The notes beneath the pieces were generated by a model, which saw only the letters and a list, made by a program, of their open reading frames with translations, searched no databases and was not told the origin of the DNA. From Bacteroides sp. (lineage in GTDB: Bacteria; Bacteroidota; Bacteroidia; Bacteroidales; Bacteroidaceae): a DNA stretch of 64,000 nucleotides. A program made the translations under genes and the position numbers. Positions 29,955-39,448 of this stretch are shown piece after piece (the first letter of the stretch is position 1; each line of letters opens with the position of its first letter). The DNA is taken from NCBI GenBank assembly GCA_021202275.1, contig JAJQDI010000015.1, positions 410,637-474,636 of the forward strand, in the 5' to 3' direction.

Positions 29955-31205
29955 TTACTCTGCAGGCATCACACGGATATTATCGATACAGATCACCGGT
30001 GAACAGTCTGTTCCATTGATACCTCCCGCATACACGAAGAAGGTGAGTCCGGTAAAATGTCCGGGTCTCAGACTACCTGTAGACGTACCTCCGATATGGG
30101 TATATTTAAATTCACTCAACAGAACAGAGATGGTTCTCCATCCATCCGTAGTATACGAACCGGTTTCTTCCCACGGTCTCCACAACGCGCGTGGAATGCT
30201 CTCGTCTGTTATAAATGTATTATTACTGTTTTCCAGACTGACCTGATCGGCAGTGGTAAATATCATCTGCAAAGCACAGGCACTCCAGGGCTGACTGACA
30301 TTGATCTCGAATTTCAGGGTCATATTTTCCCAGTCTTCCGCATCAAACAGATCCGGTGAAGAAGCATTGGCTGCCCAGTAGTTGAAGGAGAATCCGTCTT
30401 CGTTCCAGGAAGCTCCGCTTTCTCCGTCCAGACTACCCTGGAAAATCACATAATCACCACTTACCCCCTCCGGATCAGTACCCTGTACTACTCCCGGGCG
30501 CCATCCGTTGGCAAATGTAGTATCCCAGTCAAGGAGTATATTCCGGTCGTCTTTGTATTGGAATTTAGATCTTCCGGTACCATAGATGGTAGTAACAGTG
30601 ATGTATCCTTTGGAAGATCCTTCCGGCAAACGGAACGAAACAGCTGTTTTGGTAATGGACGTGATCTCCGTCACAGGCAGGTTGCCAGCCATCATGATGC
30701 TTAGCGGTCCGGATTCATCATCCAGGAAATAATCTCCATAGATAGTAACGATATCTCCTTCGTTGGCATACTCGTTCGACATGGAAGTCACCTGAGGGGC
30801 AGGAACCAGTACACTGAATTCATATCTCACCGTATCCTGCCTGGAGTTTACCAGATAGATCATATCTGTCACCTCTTCGGGAATAGTTCCGGGTACAGTA
30901 ACAAACAGAGTATGATCTGTAATAAAACTGGTATTGAGAACAGCTTTCTGATCGTTGAAATACATTTCCGTAATGCTGCGCAGGTTGTTCCCTACAAAGC
31001 AAACGGTAGTACTCATGTAGGCTCCGGTGATCAGCGAATCGGCCGAAGCAATGTCGGGCATACGCGCATACAGGATCTCCGGAATACCGCTGGCGATCTT
31101 ATACTTATCCGGTTCGTCTTCACAGGAAGACAATACGGCTACGCCGGAAACTGTCAATACAGTCAGCAGCAACGTATATATCTGATGTTTTATATTCAAT
31201 TTCAT
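29955..31205 (-). CDS. Surface glycan-binding lipoprotein with IPT/TIG domains (second)
   Basis: The 416-residue protein has a lipoprotein signal (VLSSC, Cys28) followed by EDEPDK, so it is probably exported to the surface. About two IPT/TIG domains (about 40-220) precede a C-terminal binding domain rich in Trp and Tyr ending VICIDNIRVMP, the same type as in its larger neighbour. It lies 18 bp after susD and should be part of the mannan-binding surface complex. The pair of binding proteins with one shared binding domain but different stalk lengths suggests capture at two distances. Confidence 0.85.
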   Translation of the reverse strand: MKLNIKHQIYTLLLTVLTVSGVAVLSSCEDEPDKYKIASGIPEILYARMPDIASADSLITGAYMSTTVCFVGNNLRSITEMYFNDQKAVLNTSFITDHTLFVTVPGTIPEEVTDMIYLVNSRQDTVRYEFSVLVPAPQVTSMSNEYANEGDIVTIYGDYFLDDESGPLSIMMAGNLPVTEITSITKTAVSFRLPEGSSKGYITVTTIYGTGRSKFQYKDDRNILLDWDTTFANGWRPGVVQGTDPEGVSGDYVIFQGSLDGESGASWNEDGFSFNYWAANASSPDLFDAEDWENMTLKFEINVSQPWSACALQMIFTTADQVSLENSNNTFITDESIPRALWRPWEETGSYTTDGWRTISVLLSEFKYTHIGGTSTGSLRPGHFTGLTFFVYAGGINGTDCSPVICIDNIRVMPAE

Positions 31206-31223
31206 GGTTTTGATCTTTAGAGA

Positions 31224-32954
31224 TTAGTTGTATGTATATTCCGAAATATCTACATGTTGAGGATCTTTCGAGAGGTTCGGATTCATCGTCAGATCCGTGG
31301 CCGGGAAGGGCAGTTGGAAACTATTGTTAGTGATATTCGGGATCAGCGGGTCTGTATCGTAATACGTAGTAGCTGGATCTAATCCGGCACTTCCGGCTTC
31401 ATACGCCGTTTTGTAATAGGTGTCCAGACCATTGTAGAACGACCGTCTCTGGGAAATCAGTTCATTAATCGCCTTTTGCGGTTCGTAGTAGTGCCAACGC
31501 ACATAATCATACCAGCGATCTCCCTCACAGGCCAGTTCCAGACGGCGTTCCTTCCATACATCTTCCCAGGAGATGGAAGAGGGTCTTTCGTAAGCACCGA
31601 CAGAACGACTACGCACTTTATAGAACGCATCAATAGCAGAAGCATCGGTCGTAGAACCGTTGTTACCGATCACTGCTTCGGCATAGATCAGGTATACATC
31701 CGCCAGACGCAGAATGTGTGTACTCAGGCTGGTTGCCATATTGGCCATCTCGGTACCCGAACCGGCTCTGTGATCTGCCATATTTCCTACCAGATGTTTC
31801 ACTTCATTGGCACCGGTAGGCGACTGGAAACTACCTGGGCCGGGGAATTCTTCGTAACCACCATAGACAAAACGAATATAGTCAAATCCGCCCAGATCGG
31901 TATAGAAGTACTCATATACATCACCGTACATCATCATAGTAGCTTTGCGACGCGCATCTACGTTGTTACGGGAAAGGCTCAACGCGTTTTCACCGAACGC
32001 GTCCTGCAGATCTACGGAAGGCCCGGCATACCCACCCCAGGTGTCACCGAATTCACTGAAACCGGTAATAGCAAGGTCAGACTGCAAGGTATTCTGTGAA
32101 GTCCAGTAGTTGGATACAGTCCAGTGCCAGGCAAGCAGACTTTCATCACTGAAATTATGGGCAATACGGAAAATATCGGAATATTCCGGCATCAGTTCAC
32201 GGCCGCTTTCGTCGATCACCTTTTTGGCATACTGGGCAGCCTTAGCCAGATCGTCTGCATTACGGCTTCCACTCATTCCGTAACCCGATTTGGTCAGGTA
32301 GACCTTGGCCAGCAATCCGTAGGCCGAATAGCGGTCAATACGTCCTCCGTCATTGCTCTCGGGCAACCATTCGATGGCCTGCTCCAGTGTCATAATGATG
32401 TAGTCATACACATTTTCTATGGTAGCACGGTATATACTGTTGTAATTTCCGTCACTGATCATATCCGTATTGTTATGGATAATGGGCACGGCACCGAAAC
32501 AACGCACCAGATAGAAATAAGCCATCGCTTTCCACACCAGACATTCTCCTTTACAGGTATTTATGGTTGACTGCTTCACATCTGAACCGGCCTTGGTATT
32601 GAGGTTCTCTATCACAGTGTTGCAATAGGCATTCACCGACCATAGAGAGGCCGACATATTCACCAGGTCTTCATCGGTAGAATTGGTTGTAAACGTCAGA
32701 TAAGGAGAACCTCCCCAATAGTAATTGCCGGGCAATACTTCACCGATCTTGAAGAATCCGCGCTGAAAATCGTACCAGGGCGAGTTATAAATCGGATTCA
32801 CTGCCTGAAAGCATTGTTCATCGGTCTGATAAAAATTGTCCGTATTGTAATTATCTTCTGTCGGACGATCCAGAAAGTCCTCACAGGAGGTCAGTCCCAT
32901 ACCTGCCACCAGCAAAACACCATACAACCAGTTTTTAATATTTCTATATTTCAT
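31224..32954 (-). CDS. susD: SusD/RagB-family glycan-binding lipoprotein
   Basis: This is the SusD partner of the SusC transporter encoded 127 bp upstream. From the ATG at 32954 it is 576 residues, with a lipoprotein signal MKYRNIKNWLYGVLLVAGMG ending in LTSC (Cys24) and EDFLD after it, the usual SusD start. TPR-like helices and the C-terminal RagB/SusD block with LRLADVYLIYAEAV and ERRLELACEGDRWYDYVRW confirm the family. An ATG at 33047 is in frame, but it adds 31 residues before the signal peptide and is unlikely. The substrate, mannan, is inferred from the surrounding enzymes. Confidence 0.95.
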   Translation of the reverse strand: MKYRNIKNWLYGVLLVAGMGLTSCEDFLDRPTEDNYNTDNFYQTDEQCFQAVNPIYNSPWYDFQRGFFKIGEVLPGNYYWGGSPYLTFTTNSTDEDLVNMSASLWSVNAYCNTVIENLNTKAGSDVKQSTINTCKGECLVWKAMAYFYLVRCFGAVPIIHNNTDMISDGNYNSIYRATIENVYDYIIMTLEQAIEWLPESNDGGRIDRYSAYGLLAKVYLTKSGYGMSGSRNADDLAKAAQYAKKVIDESGRELMPEYSDIFRIAHNFSDESLLAWHWTVSNYWTSQNTLQSDLAITGFSEFGDTWGGYAGPSVDLQDAFGENALSLSRNNVDARRKATMMMYGDVYEYFYTDLGGFDYIRFVYGGYEEFPGPGSFQSPTGANEVKHLVGNMADHRAGSGTEMANMATSLSTHILRLADVYLIYAEAVIGNNGSTTDASAIDAFYKVRSRSVGAYERPSSISWEDVWKERRLELACEGDRWYDYVRWHYYEPQKAINELISQRRSFYNGLDTYYKTAYEAGSAGLDPATTYYDTDPLIPNITNNSFQLPFPATDLTMNPNLSKDPQHVDISEYTYN

Positions 32955-33081
32955 ATGTACAACATTTATTTTTGACACTAATGCCATATGGAACTCGCTG
33001 TGTTTGTACATCGCCCCCGGCGATTTACGATAAAATGCTCGTTTCATAATTTTCTTTTTTTTTAAATGGATGACTACCTAA

Positions 33082-36000
33082 TCAGAATGTTACATTCAGA
33101 CCAAAAGAATATACTTTCGGTGAAGGATAACGTCCGTTGTCCAGTCCGTATACATTGGCACTGGCTGTACTTGCACCGATCTCCGGATCATATCCGCTGT
33201 ATTTGGTGAAAGTGAACAGGTTCTGGAAGTTTGCATACACACGCAGGTTATCCAATTTCCACTTCCGTATCATCCTGGAAGGGAAAGTATATCCGAACGT
33301 TATGTTCTTGATACGCAGGTAAGAGCCATCTTCGATGTATCGGTCACTCACGCGGGAGTTGTCGTTCGGATCATTGGCTATGGCACGAGGTACTTTGGCA
33401 TTCGGATTGGAAACCTTCACATTGGTCACATCATCAAACCAGTTGTATACCGTCACACCATTTACCACCACACCGTTGGAGTAGTCAATATTGGCATTGA
33501 TCGGTTCCAGACGAACCCGTTCGGTCACCACCTTCAACTGGTTGTTCCAGGTACTCTTCATATTGGAAAGATTCATAGCCATGTAGTTGTAGATCTTGTT
33601 TCCGTACGATCCGTTCATAAACACGGTCAGGTCAAAATTCTTATAATGGAATGTATTGGTAAAACCGAAGGTAAACTTAGGCATCGGAGATCCCAGATTG
33701 GTCTTATCGTTCTCATTGATCACCCCGTCTCCGTTGAGGTCTTTGTATTTGATATCCCCTACCCAGGTCGTGTTGTAACGGTTGAATACACCGTTGCTGG
33801 GATAGCTCTCCGGCTTGGCAGAAGTCTGCAGGTCTCTCAGATCTTCATAGACTCCGTCACATACATAGCCGTAGAAGTTGTACAGAGATTCCCCGATGCG
33901 TGTCAGAGAAACCACATCACTCCACTGTCCATAGCCTTCGATGGCTGCATCCTCTGTTCCGTCAAGTGCCACCAGCTTGTTCTTGTTGAAGGAGATCTGG
34001 AATTCGGAGTTCCACTCGAAAGGACCAGTCAGGTTACGGGTACCCAGAGTAATTTCCAATCCCTTGTTGTTGATCGTGCCGTAGTTGCCGGAAGGAGCGG
34101 CCAGCGCAGAAGACACGTTACCGCGCGTACCCATATAAGAAGGGAGCTGCAACTGCATCAACATGTCTTTGGAGGTCTTGTCATACATGTCCACCACCAA
34201 CGTAATCCGATCGTGGAAGAAATTAAGATCGATACCCAGGTTCCACTGCTCCTGTGTTTCCCATTTCACATACGGGTTGGCAATATTGGCCTGGCGGAAG
34301 CCATTACCCAGTCCGGAGGGCATGCGGGAAATACCTGCTCCCCACTTGTAACCATCGATGTTGGAGTTACCTGTCTGTCCCCAGCCTACACGGAGTTTAC
34401 CGTTGTTGATCACAGGCAAGAGAGGTTCAAAGAATTTCTCGTTGGTAAACCTCCACGAGACAGCCAGGGCATGGAATCCTGCCCAACGGTTTTTGGGTCC
34501 GAAATTGGACGAACCGTCGTGCCGATAGGTATAAGTACCCAGATAACGATCGTCATAGTTGTAAGTAGCACGCCCGAAGAAAGAAGCCATGGCCGAACTA
34601 CCAAAACCAGCGGAAATTCTGGAATTCTCTCCCAGAGCCGGATTGTGTACATCATCCGAAGGGAGGTTTTCGCCTACTACCGATTCATATTCATAGGTAG
34701 ACTCCCAGACTTCCTGCCCTACCATCGCTGTGTAGCTATGCTTACTTCCGATAGTGCCGCTATAGGTTACAAAGTTTTTTACCTGCCAGTAGGTATTGTT
34801 GTTACGCTGAATAGAACTGTAGTTCGTAGAGCGGTTCCAGCTACCCATGCTGATCATCGGTCTGTAAATCTCTCCCTTGGAGTTGCTGATGTCAAATCCT
34901 AACTCAGTATGCCATATCAAATTTTTGATCGGGGTAATATCGGCAAATATACTACCGTTGAGTTTCTGACGATCCAGCAGGATATCGTCGCTCAGCGCCA
35001 TAGCTATAGGATTTACACTGGTATAGCCTTCGCGCACTACACTGGCATAGCCACCGTCGATATCATAAATAGGTATATCGGGAGGAGTTAGTAAGGAATA
35101 GTTTACTACTCCTTCGCTGCTGTCAGCCAATGTCAGACGCTCACCGGTCTTCGAATACATGAGATTCACTCCGATCTTGAACCACGATTTCAGTTGCGCG
35201 TCCATATTGGAACGGAACGAGTAGCGGTTGAAGCTGGAGCCAATGATGGTACCGTCCTGGTCCATATACGAACCGGACAGATAGTATTGCACTTTATCTG
35301 TACCTCCCTGAGCCGATACCTGATGCTGATGCATCAATGCCGTCCGGAAAATAGCATCCTGCCAGTTGGTACCTACCCCTAATAAAGAAGGATCGGAGAA
35401 TTCGGGACGTTCATCCAGAGAATTGCTCTCGGCTGCTACGGAATTGCTGTATTCGGCAAACTCACGCAAGTTCATCATGCTCAACCGGGAAGTCTGACGT
35501 TGAGCAGCAATCATTCCTTCGTAAGAGAATTTCGCTTCGCCCGACTTACCGCGTTTGGTAGTGATCAGAACCACTCCGTTGGCACCCTGGGCACCATAAA
35601 TGGCAGTAGCCGAAGCATCTTTGAGGATTTCCATGGATACGATATCCGAAGGGTTGATGGTAGACAAAGGAGAAATAGTAGATACACTACCATTTCCTAA
35701 GGCATCCCCCAGACCGAAATCGGCACCGCTACTACCTCCTCCCTGCACAATCACACCGTCAATCACATACAACGGCTCGGCTTTGGAATTGATGGTTGCC
35801 TGCCCGCGTACACGGATAGAAACGGAAGATCCCGGAGCACCGGAAGTGGTCATGGAAGTTACCCCGGCGGCACGTCCTTGCAGAGCCTGATCGAGGTTGG
35901 TAATTACAGATCCTTTGATTTTCTCTTCTCCTACAGAGACAGAAGCACCCGAAAGGTCGCTCTTTTTCATGGTACCATAGCCCACCACCACAACCTCATC

Positions 36001-36306
36001 CAGAAGTTCGGAGTCTTCACTCATCACTACATTGAGCGTGGTCTGACCAGGGCTTAACGTAATTTCCTGTGTTTTGTAGCCGATGCTGGAAAAGACCAGT
36101 ACAGAACTTCCGGCCGGAACGCTTACGCTGTAATTTCCGTCGATATCGGCAATGGTACCGTTGGTGGTACCCTTTACTAACACGTTGGCGCCTATCAGAC
36201 CGGAGCCATCCAGCGCATCGGTAATCCTACCGGTCACTATGGTCTGTTGGGCCATCACCTGGCTACCCACAACGAGTGCCAGTAGAAACAACATGATGTT
36301 CTTCAT
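33082..36306 (-). CDS. susC: SusC/RagA-family TonB-dependent oligosaccharide transporter
   Basis: The 1074-residue outer-membrane protein has a signal peptide (MKNIMLFLLALVVGSQVMAQ), a carboxypeptidase-regulatory-like domain (about 22-100), the SusC box region DEVVVVGYGTMKKSDLSGA, a plug with RVRGQATINSKAEPLYVIDG and a barrel ending SFGLNVTF. With SusD it imports manno-oligosaccharides across the outer membrane. A promoter with a minus-7 and a possible minus-33 box lies just upstream, so the core unit susC, susD, SGBPs, GH26 and so on starts here. The two genes on the far side (CE7 and GH27) form a separate block. Confidence 0.96.
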   Translation of the reverse strand: MKNIMLFLLALVVGSQVMAQQTIVTGRITDALDGSGLIGANVLVKGTTNGTIADIDGNYSVSVPAGSSVLVFSSIGYKTQEITLSPGQTTLNVVMSEDSELLDEVVVVGYGTMKKSDLSGASVSVGEEKIKGSVITNLDQALQGRAAGVTSMTTSGAPGSSVSIRVRGQATINSKAEPLYVIDGVIVQGGGSSGADFGLGDALGNGSVSTISPLSTINPSDIVSMEILKDASATAIYGAQGANGVVLITTKRGKSGEAKFSYEGMIAAQRQTSRLSMMNLREFAEYSNSVAAESNSLDERPEFSDPSLLGVGTNWQDAIFRTALMHQHQVSAQGGTDKVQYYLSGSYMDQDGTIIGSSFNRYSFRSNMDAQLKSWFKIGVNLMYSKTGERLTLADSSEGVVNYSLLTPPDIPIYDIDGGYASVVREGYTSVNPIAMALSDDILLDRQKLNGSIFADITPIKNLIWHTELGFDISNSKGEIYRPMISMGSWNRSTNYSSIQRNNNTYWQVKNFVTYSGTIGSKHSYTAMVGQEVWESTYEYESVVGENLPSDDVHNPALGENSRISAGFGSSAMASFFGRATYNYDDRYLGTYTYRHDGSSNFGPKNRWAGFHALAVSWRFTNEKFFEPLLPVINNGKLRVGWGQTGNSNIDGYKWGAGISRMPSGLGNGFRQANIANPYVKWETQEQWNLGIDLNFFHDRITLVVDMYDKTSKDMLMQLQLPSYMGTRGNVSSALAAPSGNYGTINNKGLEITLGTRNLTGPFEWNSEFQISFNKNKLVALDGTEDAAIEGYGQWSDVVSLTRIGESLYNFYGYVCDGVYEDLRDLQTSAKPESYPSNGVFNRYNTTWVGDIKYKDLNGDGVINENDKTNLGSPMPKFTFGFTNTFHYKNFDLTVFMNGSYGNKIYNYMAMNLSNMKSTWNNQLKVVTERVRLEPINANIDYSNGVVVNGVTVYNWFDDVTNVKVSNPNAKVPRAIANDPNDNSRVSDRYIEDGSYLRIKNITFGYTFPSRMIRKWKLDNLRVYANFQNLFTFTKYSGYDPEIGASTASANVYGLDNGRYPSPKVYSFGLNVTF

Positions 36307-36352
36307 ATAAATAAATAGATTTAAAATAACTGTTTTACATTTTCACGCCATA

Positions 36353-36380
36353 CAAAAGTAGAGTTTACATATATGGCAAA
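36353..36380 (-). promoter_or_regulatory. Promoter for the susC unit
   Basis: On the minus strand TACTTTTG (36353-36360) matches the minus-7 box and TTTG (36377-36380) is a possible minus-33 box at 16-bp spacing, shorter than the usual 19-21. The predicted leader is about 40 nt. Intergenic gap 36307-36632 holds only this promoter and a repeat. Confidence 0.5.
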
Positions 36381-36409
36381 AAAATACTATCTTATCATTA
36401 AGTAATACT

Positions 36410-36505
36410 TTTATATTTACGATGTACGGAACCAACGATCGACGAAGTCAACCAACGGTCAGTGAAGCTAATTACAATGTACGATTGGAAATACATGAGA
36501 ACATA
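36410..36505. repeat. Intergenic repeat with GAACCAACG module
   Basis: TTTACGATGTACG units followed by GAACCAACGATCGACGAAGT and CAACGGTCAGTGAAGCTAAT, the same module as at 4090, 5715 and 44757. Short TACATCGTAAATC units follow near 36620, in the opposite direction. Confidence 0.65.
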
Positions 36506-36632
36506 CCCTGTATCTGTGGTTGTAAGTGTGTATGGTTCGTTCAGTCTGTTATCCGGGTACACAACTTGCAGCAAACAAATAGTAGCTGACGGAAAACCTC
36601 CATCGTAAATTGTACATCCGTACATCGTAAAT

Positions 36633-37898
36633 CTATTGGAATTTCTCAAAAAACTCCATGCGGGTCTGCCACCAGCTATCGGGTGTATTGTGGCCGTTGA
36701 GCGGATAGATATGATACTTTTTTTCCGAACTGATACGATTGTAACCGGAGAAATTCGTGTGTGGCGGGCACACCTCATCCTGTAGCCCTACTCCCATGAT
36801 CACCGGACACTCGATCCAGGCGGCCAGGTTCTTGATATCGAAGTAAGAGAGGGTCCGGTACATCTCTTCGTCGGAGAGTCCCAGTTCACGCTGCTTGTTC
36901 AGCACGGGCTGGGCAGGCCAGTGAACGATACGGAAATAATCGGGATAGTCTGACAGGAACGGAATGGTAGGTCCGATGGCACGCAGCCGATTGTCCAGTG
37001 CGGCGGCGGCCATGGAGAAGGCTCCTCCCTGGCTGCCTCCTTCGGCAAAGATAGCATCCGTACGCACTTCGGGACGGGAAGCCACAAAGTCGATGGCGCG
37101 GATCAGATCCATAAAGGCTCCGCAGTAGTAATAATTTTCCTTATTGTCCAGTCCATAAGTGATCCAGTCGCCATAGGTATTTACAGGTTCCTGCAAGGCT
37201 TGTCCGCGCACGGAAAGCACAAATTCCACATAACCGGGAGTACCACCGGGCACCCAGGGCTTGGAACCGTAGCCCATATAGGAGATCACAGCCGGATATT
37301 TTCCTTTCTTCGCAGGTACGGAATAGTATCCGGAGATCTCTTCTCCACCCAGAGATTTCATCTTCACCAGATAGAGTTTCCGGCGGTGGTCCGAAGAATC
37401 GGGGATCAGTGTCAGTTCGTATTCGGGTGCTACCTGTGACAGCTCTGCACGGGCTCTGTCCCAGAACTCCCGCAAGTCGGGCTGCGCGTCAGGCAGCGAC
37501 ACAATCTGTTCGGGTTCGTAACCGATATTGAACCGTTTCACTTCTACTTCTTTTCCCTGGGCTTGCTCCATGAGCAGACAACGGTAGAAGCCTGGTTCGG
37601 GCAGAGAAAAGGTAAATTGAATTTGTGCAGACTCTCCCGCATCCACTTGCGCGGACTGAGAAAAAGTATACAACGGCTCGTGTGTATCCCGGGTAATGCA
37701 CAACCTCAATACCGAAGTCGCCCGGACACTGCTGTTGTTCACTGCTTTCACATCGATACGAGGCTGCTCAGGTGCATAAAACACCCAATCACTCGTCAGT
37801 TCTACATCATAGTCGAGCAGACTCTTTTCCCCTTCCGTCTGAGCGGAAAGAGAGAGAGCCAGTACCCAACTAATCATCATCAACCCATATATCTTCAT
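36633..37898 (-). CDS. CE7-family acetyl esterase (AXE1-like)
   Basis: The 421-residue secreted protein has a signal peptide (MKIYGLMMISWVLALSLSAQ), a beta-rich domain (about 28-130) and an alpha/beta-hydrolase domain of the acetyl-xylan-esterase/cephalosporin-C deacetylase type. The nucleophile is S289 in GGSQGG, with the acid in GVGLQDEVCPP and the histidine in LNGHNTPDS. In a mannan locus it would take acetyl groups off glucomannan so that the mannanases can act; this is inferred from context. The start codon sits at the edge of a TAAGTTT repeat element, in the sequence ACTTATGAAG. Confidence 0.88.
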   Translation of the reverse strand: MKIYGLMMISWVLALSLSAQTEGEKSLLDYDVELTSDWVFYAPEQPRIDVKAVNNSSVRATSVLRLCITRDTHEPLYTFSQSAQVDAGESAQIQFTFSLPEPGFYRCLLMEQAQGKEVEVKRFNIGYEPEQIVSLPDAQPDLREFWDRARAELSQVAPEYELTLIPDSSDHRRKLYLVKMKSLGGEEISGYYSVPAKKGKYPAVISYMGYGSKPWVPGGTPGYVEFVLSVRGQALQEPVNTYGDWITYGLDNKENYYYCGAFMDLIRAIDFVASRPEVRTDAIFAEGGSQGGAFSMAAAALDNRLRAIGPTIPFLSDYPDYFRIVHWPAQPVLNKQRELGLSDEEMYRTLSYFDIKNLAAWIECPVIMGVGLQDEVCPPHTNFSGYNRISSEKKYHIYPLNGHNTPDSWWQTRMEFFEKFQ

Positions 37899-37995
37899 AA
37901 GTTTTGAGTTATTAGTAATGAGTTATAAGTTTTCAGTTATAAGTATTAATAAGTAGTGTGTACATTCCAGACTTTAAACTTATAACTTACTACTT
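37899..37995. repeat. TAAGTTT-unit repeat element that encodes the end of GH27
   Basis: Units AAGTTTTGAGTTATTAGTAA and AGTTATAAGT lead to the opposite TTTAAACTTATAACTTACTA. The last five codons and the stop of the GH27 gene (LSSKL and TAA) are made of these units. Confidence 0.75.
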
Positions 37996-39194
37996 AATCT
38001 GTAGAGTACTACATCCCGACCGGGGATAGTTACTTTGCGTATCTTCTTGGTATTACCATCGTCTTTCAGGGTCCACAGATTACGTATGTTGTAGGGTGTG
38101 GTATCGAATGCGGTAGAGCGATCGGATAAATCATCGTGCAAGTTGAACTGCTGCCAGTCGATGGTGTATTCTCTCGGTTCCGTAGTACGGTTCAGGATAC
38201 AGAATGCCCAGTCGCCATCGGAAAGCGGCTTGAACCAGAACTCCAGTCCATCTTCTGCTGCGTGCTTGAATCCCTGTATTCCCAACGGGTCCTGATCGAT
38301 AGCAATCACTTCTTTGTTCAGGATGATCCCACGGGTATCATCGGTCATATGACGCAGATCATTGCCCAGGATCAGCGGAGCCGCCAGCATGCACCACATA
38401 GTAAAGTGCGCGCGGTCTTCATTCACCGTCATTCCGTTGCCTACTTCCAACATATCGGGATCGTTCCAGTGACCGGGTCCGGCATATTGCCGCAGCCCCT
38501 CCTGCATATCCAGGATCTGCAACACACCGAAAGCGGCCCAGGTGGGGTACTGGTCGATACAGTCGAAGCAGTTGTAGATATCTCCTGTAGTACGCCACAT
38601 ATGCCCGGTCTCCTGTGCCCATTCCCAGGGCTGGTTGTCGCCCCACTCACACATACTGAAGAGGATAGGACGGCCTGCCGCATAAAGGGCGTCACGCATC
38701 AGATTATAGGCCCCTTTCGGATTGATATCTTCCGTCTCACACCAGTCGTATTTCAGGTAATCGATGCCCCATTTCGCATATTGCAGCGCATCCTGATATT
38801 CGTGTCCGAAACTTCCCGGACGTCCTCCGCAGGTCTTGCGGCCGGCATCGGAATAAATACCGATCTTCAGCCCTTTCGAATGTACATAGTCGGCAAGCGC
38901 TTTCATCCCGGAGGGAAAGCGCACCGGATCGGGATGTATAAATCCCAGGCTGTCGCGCTCTCCGTGCCAGCAATCGTCGATATTCAGGTAGATATATCCG
39001 GCATCACGCAATCCGGTCTCCACCAGCATATCGGCAGTCCCCCGGATCAGTTGTTCATCGATGTCACAGGCAAACTTATTCCAACTGTTCCACCCCATCG
39101 GAGGGGTCTGAGCCAGTCCCTCAAATTTCTGGGCATATACAGGTGCGTTCACGCACAGAAGCCCCAGACAAAAAGCAAGTAAAATTTTCTTCAT
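37980..39194 (-). CDS. GH27 alpha-galactosidase
   Basis: The 404-residue secreted enzyme has a signal peptide (MKKILLAFCLGLLCVNAPVYA). The GH27 core begins QTPPMGWNSWN and includes NIDDCWHG (about 71-78), the nucleophile D150 in LKYDWCE, and the acid/base aspartate in HWNDPDMLEVG. It should remove alpha-1,6-galactose side chains from galactomannan, opening the backbone to the GH26 and GH5 mannanases. It lies between the CE7 esterase and the GH5 genes on the same strand. The last residues LSSKL are written by a repeat element and are not conserved parts of the enzyme. Confidence 0.93.
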   Translation of the reverse strand: MKKILLAFCLGLLCVNAPVYAQKFEGLAQTPPMGWNSWNKFACDIDEQLIRGTADMLVETGLRDAGYIYLNIDDCWHGERDSLGFIHPDPVRFPSGMKALADYVHSKGLKIGIYSDAGRKTCGGRPGSFGHEYQDALQYAKWGIDYLKYDWCETEDINPKGAYNLMRDALYAAGRPILFSMCEWGDNQPWEWAQETGHMWRTTGDIYNCFDCIDQYPTWAAFGVLQILDMQEGLRQYAGPGHWNDPDMLEVGNGMTVNEDRAHFTMWCMLAAPLILGNDLRHMTDDTRGIILNKEVIAIDQDPLGIQGFKHAAEDGLEFWFKPLSDGDWAFCILNRTTEPREYTIDWQQFNLHDDLSDRSTAFDTTPYNIRNLWTLKDDGNTKKIRKVTIPGRDVVLYRLSSKL

Positions 39195-39234
39195 TGTATC
39201 AGTATATATAATATATAGGTATAGTTATGTTTCA

Positions 39235-39268
39235 CTTTTTTAGACAGAAGAAGAAAAGAACATATGGG
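39235..39268. repeat. AGACAGAAGAAC module
   Basis: TTTTTTAGACAGAAGAAGAA followed by AAGAACATATGGG. A partner in opposite direction, TATGTTCTTTGG...GTCTAAAAAAC, lies at 39418-39447, so the 254-bp gap 39195-39448 is bounded by an inverted pair of this module. Nothing else was recognised in the gap. Confidence 0.55.
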
Positions 39269-39448
39269 CTGCGCTGTAAACTTCCACATAGTATTCAGTG
39301 GAAAACCCTATATATTAATTCCTTATGTTTATTATGTGATGATGAGATATAAGAATATAAAATAAGTGGATATGGGAAATAGATAAGATATGATCTTTAC
39401 TTTCCGGCACAGCCCTTATGTTCTTTGGTTCGTATGTCTAAAAAACGG

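Noticed and set aside
33646..34902. 418-codon open frame opposite susC
   Set aside because: Shadow of the SusC coding sequence; no start signal and no domain.
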